Of a stretch of 64,000 nt of DNA, positions 61,972 through 64,000 are shown in pieces. Source of the DNA: Deltaproteobacteria bacterium (GTDB lineage: Bacteria; Desulfobacterota; Binatia; UBA1149; JAJCZL01); NCBI GenBank assembly GCA_029262415.1, contig JAJCZL010000067.1, positions 62,001 to 126,000 on the forward strand. The letters are read 5' to 3'. The notes beneath the pieces are model-generated. The model worked only from the letters and a program-made list of their open reading frames with translations. It was not told the DNA's origin and ran no database searches. Every line of letters starts with the position of its first letter. Positions within the stretch are counted from its first letter, which is position 1. The translations under genes and the position numbers were made by a program.

Positions 61972-63360
61972 ATGGTCAAGCCACGCATCAAGCCAAGACG
62001 GAATCTACCCAGCACATCCATACTCGCCACCTTCGCCGCCATATGCATAGCTACAATGCTCTACTGTGGACCGCCGGCTCACGCGGAAACCGACGCTGCG
62101 CGAACACCAGCCGTAGGCTCGGCGGCCGAAGAGATCCGCAGGATTCGCGAGCGTATGGACGCGCTCGAACACCGTCACGCTGACGAGATGGGGGAGTTGC
62201 GGCGCCAACTCGAACGCGTCGAAACCGCGACCGCCGCGAACCTAGCTTCTCCTGCCGTAGCCACCGGAGAAGACACGCAGGCAGGCTCAAAGACGACCGC
62301 GGCACCTGCAGTCAACCCCGCGACCGCATTCAACCCGTCGATAACGGTCTTCGCCAACCTCGTCGCCCGCGTTGACGATCGCCCTGTCGTCAACGCGGAA
62401 GGCAACGCCATCGACGACCGTATCAATCTGCGCGAGGTCGAGATTGACCTGCGTGCACCGATCGCGCCGTTTGCCGACGGTGTCGTGATCGCAGCCTTCG
62501 AGTCGGAAACCGCGGGCGAGTTCGAAGCCGGAATCGAGGAAGGCTACTTCGACCTGTACGGGCTACCCGGGCTTGAGCGTATGCCGGCAAGCCTGAGGCT
62601 GCGCACGGGGAGATTCCGCCCGCGCTTCGGCCGTTTGAACCAGGCACACACCCACGATCTTCCCCAGACCACCCGACCACGCTCGCTAAAGACGTTTCTC
62701 GGCGAAGAAGGCCTGATCAGCAACGGTGCCGCGGCCGAATTTTTCGTGCCGACTCCCGGTGACGCCAACGCTCTAACCGCAACGCTCACGATCACGAACG
62801 GAGGCGAGATCCCCGCAACCGAAGCAAACGACGGCGAAGACCCGGCGTTTCTCGCGCACCTGGGCTGGTTCTTTCAACTCGGCGATAGTTCGGAATTAGA
62901 GATTGGCGTGTCGGGCCAACACGGAAAATCCGACCAAGCCGGCCTGCTCGATGCCGAACTCTACGGCGGCGACATCACCTACAAATGGAAACCCAACGGC
63001 GGCAGCAGAAGTCGCTCGGTTCTGGCCGGCGCAGAAGTATTCTCCGCACGAATCGATCTACCCGGCGGCGGCTCTATTTCGCCACTCGGCTACTACATTT
63101 GGACGCAGGCCCAAGTCGGACCCGAAACCTATCTCGGTATTCGCTTCGACGATAGCGAAGAAATCGATGACGAAACTGTTTCGACCGACTCGATCGGCGC
63201 GTACATCACCCGCTACATGAGCGAGTTTCTTCGCCTGCGCCTCGGTTGGGAGCACACCTCCAGCGATATCTCCGAACTGGACGGCCTCGACACTGCACTT
63301 CTTGAACTCAACTTCGTGTTCGGAACGCACCCCGTACACCCCTATTGGGTGAACCGATGA
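61972..63360 (+). CDS. Outer-membrane porin-like beta-barrel protein
   Basis: 462 residues from an ATG with AAGGAA upstream. Signal peptide ends near AHA (about residue 38). A coiled-coil segment (EEIRRIRERMDALEHRHADEMGELRRQLERVE) is followed by an Ala/Thr linker and a beta-rich C-terminal part with alternating strands (SLRLRTGRFRPRFGRLNQ; LRLGWEHTSSDISELDG; terminal HPYWVNR). The start-coil-barrel layout is that of OprO/OprP-like or zinc-regulated porins. It ends with an ATGA overlap with the metal-binding protein gene, suggesting a passage for the metal across the outer membrane. Confidence 0.75.
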   Translation: MVKPRIKPRRNLPSTSILATFAAICIATMLYCGPPAHAETDAARTPAVGSAAEEIRRIRERMDALEHRHADEMGELRRQLERVETATAANLASPAVATGEDTQAGSKTTAAPAVNPATAFNPSITVFANLVARVDDRPVVNAEGNAIDDRINLREVEIDLRAPIAPFADGVVIAAFESETAGEFEAGIEEGYFDLYGLPGLERMPASLRLRTGRFRPRFGRLNQAHTHDLPQTTRPRSLKTFLGEEGLISNGAAAEFFVPTPGDANALTATLTITNGGEIPATEANDGEDPAFLAHLGWFFQLGDSSELEIGVSGQHGKSDQAGLLDAELYGGDITYKWKPNGGSRSRSVLAGAEVFSARIDLPGGGSISPLGYYIWTQAQVGPETYLGIRFDDSEEIDDETVSTDSIGAYITRYMSEFLRLRLGWEHTSSDISELDGLDTALLELNFVFGTHPVHPYWVNR

Positions 63361-64000
63361 GTGCGCGTGACGACGGACTACGACTTGCGCTGAGTGCTTG
63401 GCTCGTTTTCTGGATAGTGACGGCAGCCGCGCCCGCGCAGGCCGAAGCAAACGGCGCAAGCGACGGCCTCCCCTCGTTGCACGTAGCGGCAACGATGCCG
63501 GTACTTGGCGCGCTCACGCGCGCGATCGGCGGCGAGCGAATCGAGGTGACGGTCCTAACGCTTGCGCAACAGGACCCGCACTTCGTCACTCCGCGTCCTA
63601 CCCTGATGCGAACTGTCGCGAAGACCGACGCCTTGGTCGAGACCGGTCTTGGCATGGAGATCTGGCTGGAGAGAGTAGTTACCGGCTCGGGCAACGCGCG
63701 GGTTCGCCCTGGTGGCCCCGCGCGAATTGTTGCCGGCGTCGGCATCGCTGCGCTCGAAGTTCCGCGCGGCAACGAACTCTCGCGCAGCCACGGCGACGTC
63801 CACCCGCAGGGAAACCCGCACGCCTGGTTCGACCCGCTAGTCTGCGTCCGCTTCGCGGCGAACATCGCCGAGGGCTTGACCCGCGTCGATCCAGCCGGAG
63901 CCCAGACCTACGCTCGCAACAGCGCTTCATTCGTGGAAGCGCTGAATGAGAAAATGGAGGAATGGGCCGCTCTTGCAGCTCCGCTACGCGGACGGAAGTT
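63357..64000 (+). CDS. Metal ABC transporter substrate-binding protein, ZnuA-like (partial, runs off the window)
   Basis: At least 214 residues from the ATG at 63357, with no stop before 64000. Signal peptide cleaved near AQA (residue 29). The cluster A-I fold begins LHVAATMPVLGALTRAIGGERIEVTVLTLAQQDPHFVTPRPT, where DPHFVTPRP holds the first metal-ligand His75; HGDVHPQGNPHAWFDP holds further His residues (145, 149, 155) for zinc or manganese. Translation is coupled to the porin gene. The permease and ATPase genes should follow beyond the window. The His-rich loop favours zinc. Confidence 0.9.
   Translation, partial: MSARDDGLRLALSAWLVFWIVTAAAPAQAEANGASDGLPSLHVAATMPVLGALTRAIGGERIEVTVLTLAQQDPHFVTPRPTLMRTVAKTDALVETGLGMEIWLERVVTGSGNARVRPGGPARIVAGVGIAALEVPRGNELSRSHGDVHPQGNPHAWFDPLVCVRFAANIAEGLTRVDPAGAQTYARNSASFVEALNEKMEEWAALAAPLRGRK

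Overview
The window is a high-GC stretch of bacterial chromosome, densely coded on both strands, with no rRNA, tRNA, CRISPR array, phage module or insertion sequence that I can recognise. Several traits fit a Gram-negative bacterium from a 'deltaproteobacterial' or Binatota/Myxococcota-like lineage: a complete Na+-translocating NADH:quinone reductase operon, a phosphatidylcholine-synthase-like enzyme, a tetraheme protein with a threonine-run linker, lipoproteins with lipoboxes, and an outer-membrane porin-like protein next to a metal-binding protein. That placement is inference from gene content, not a phylogenetic result.

Layout. 1-5.3 kb: small membrane and envelope genes on the minus strand (lipase-like hydrolase cut by the window edge, thioredoxin-like protein, fluoride channel CrcB, rhomboid protease, FKBP lipoprotein). 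5.5-12.2 kb: the most unusual locus. A two-gene minus-strand unit encodes a CPBP-type intramembrane protease followed by a two-helix membrane protein carrying a STING-like cyclic-dinucleotide-binding domain. A patatin-like lipoprotein and a DUF748/AsmA-like giant run divergently from it. 12.2-16.4 kb: aldehyde dehydrogenase, phosphate permease and tetraheme protein. 16.4-30.5 kb: mixed housekeeping and accessory genes (TPR/beta-propeller protein with a heme motif, chorismatase-like tandem RidA protein, beta-helix protein, GH25 lysozyme, Tag glycosylase, styrene-oxide-isomerase-like protein, RRM protein, riboflavin synthase). 30.7-38.3 kb: ClpB, thioesterase, phosphatidylcholine-synthase-like enzyme, hydrolase, SDR and MltA.

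38.4-43.6 kb is a glyoxylate/glycolate unit: an alanine/serine-glyoxylate aminotransferase transcribed divergently from glcDEF. 45.7-53.3 kb is the NQR operon nqrABCDEF-apbE-nqrM followed by a CBS-domain gene. NqrC keeps its FMN-attachment threonine, but NqrB has alanine in place of its own. A cardiolipin synthase gene follows, and an about 90% identical fragment of the CBS gene lies on its far side. 56.1-61.3 kb is a glycerol-3-phosphate unit (glpD, alkyl-DHAP-synthase-like flavoprotein, glpK, HAD phosphatase). 61.4-64 kb starts a probable zinc-uptake operon (His/Cys-rich secreted protein, porin-like protein, ZnuA-like binding protein) that runs off the window.

The best candidate for an undescribed system is the orphan membrane STING protein paired with a CPBP protease. 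No CD-NTase (cGAS-like) gene is visible anywhere in the window, so this is not a recognisable CBASS operon.
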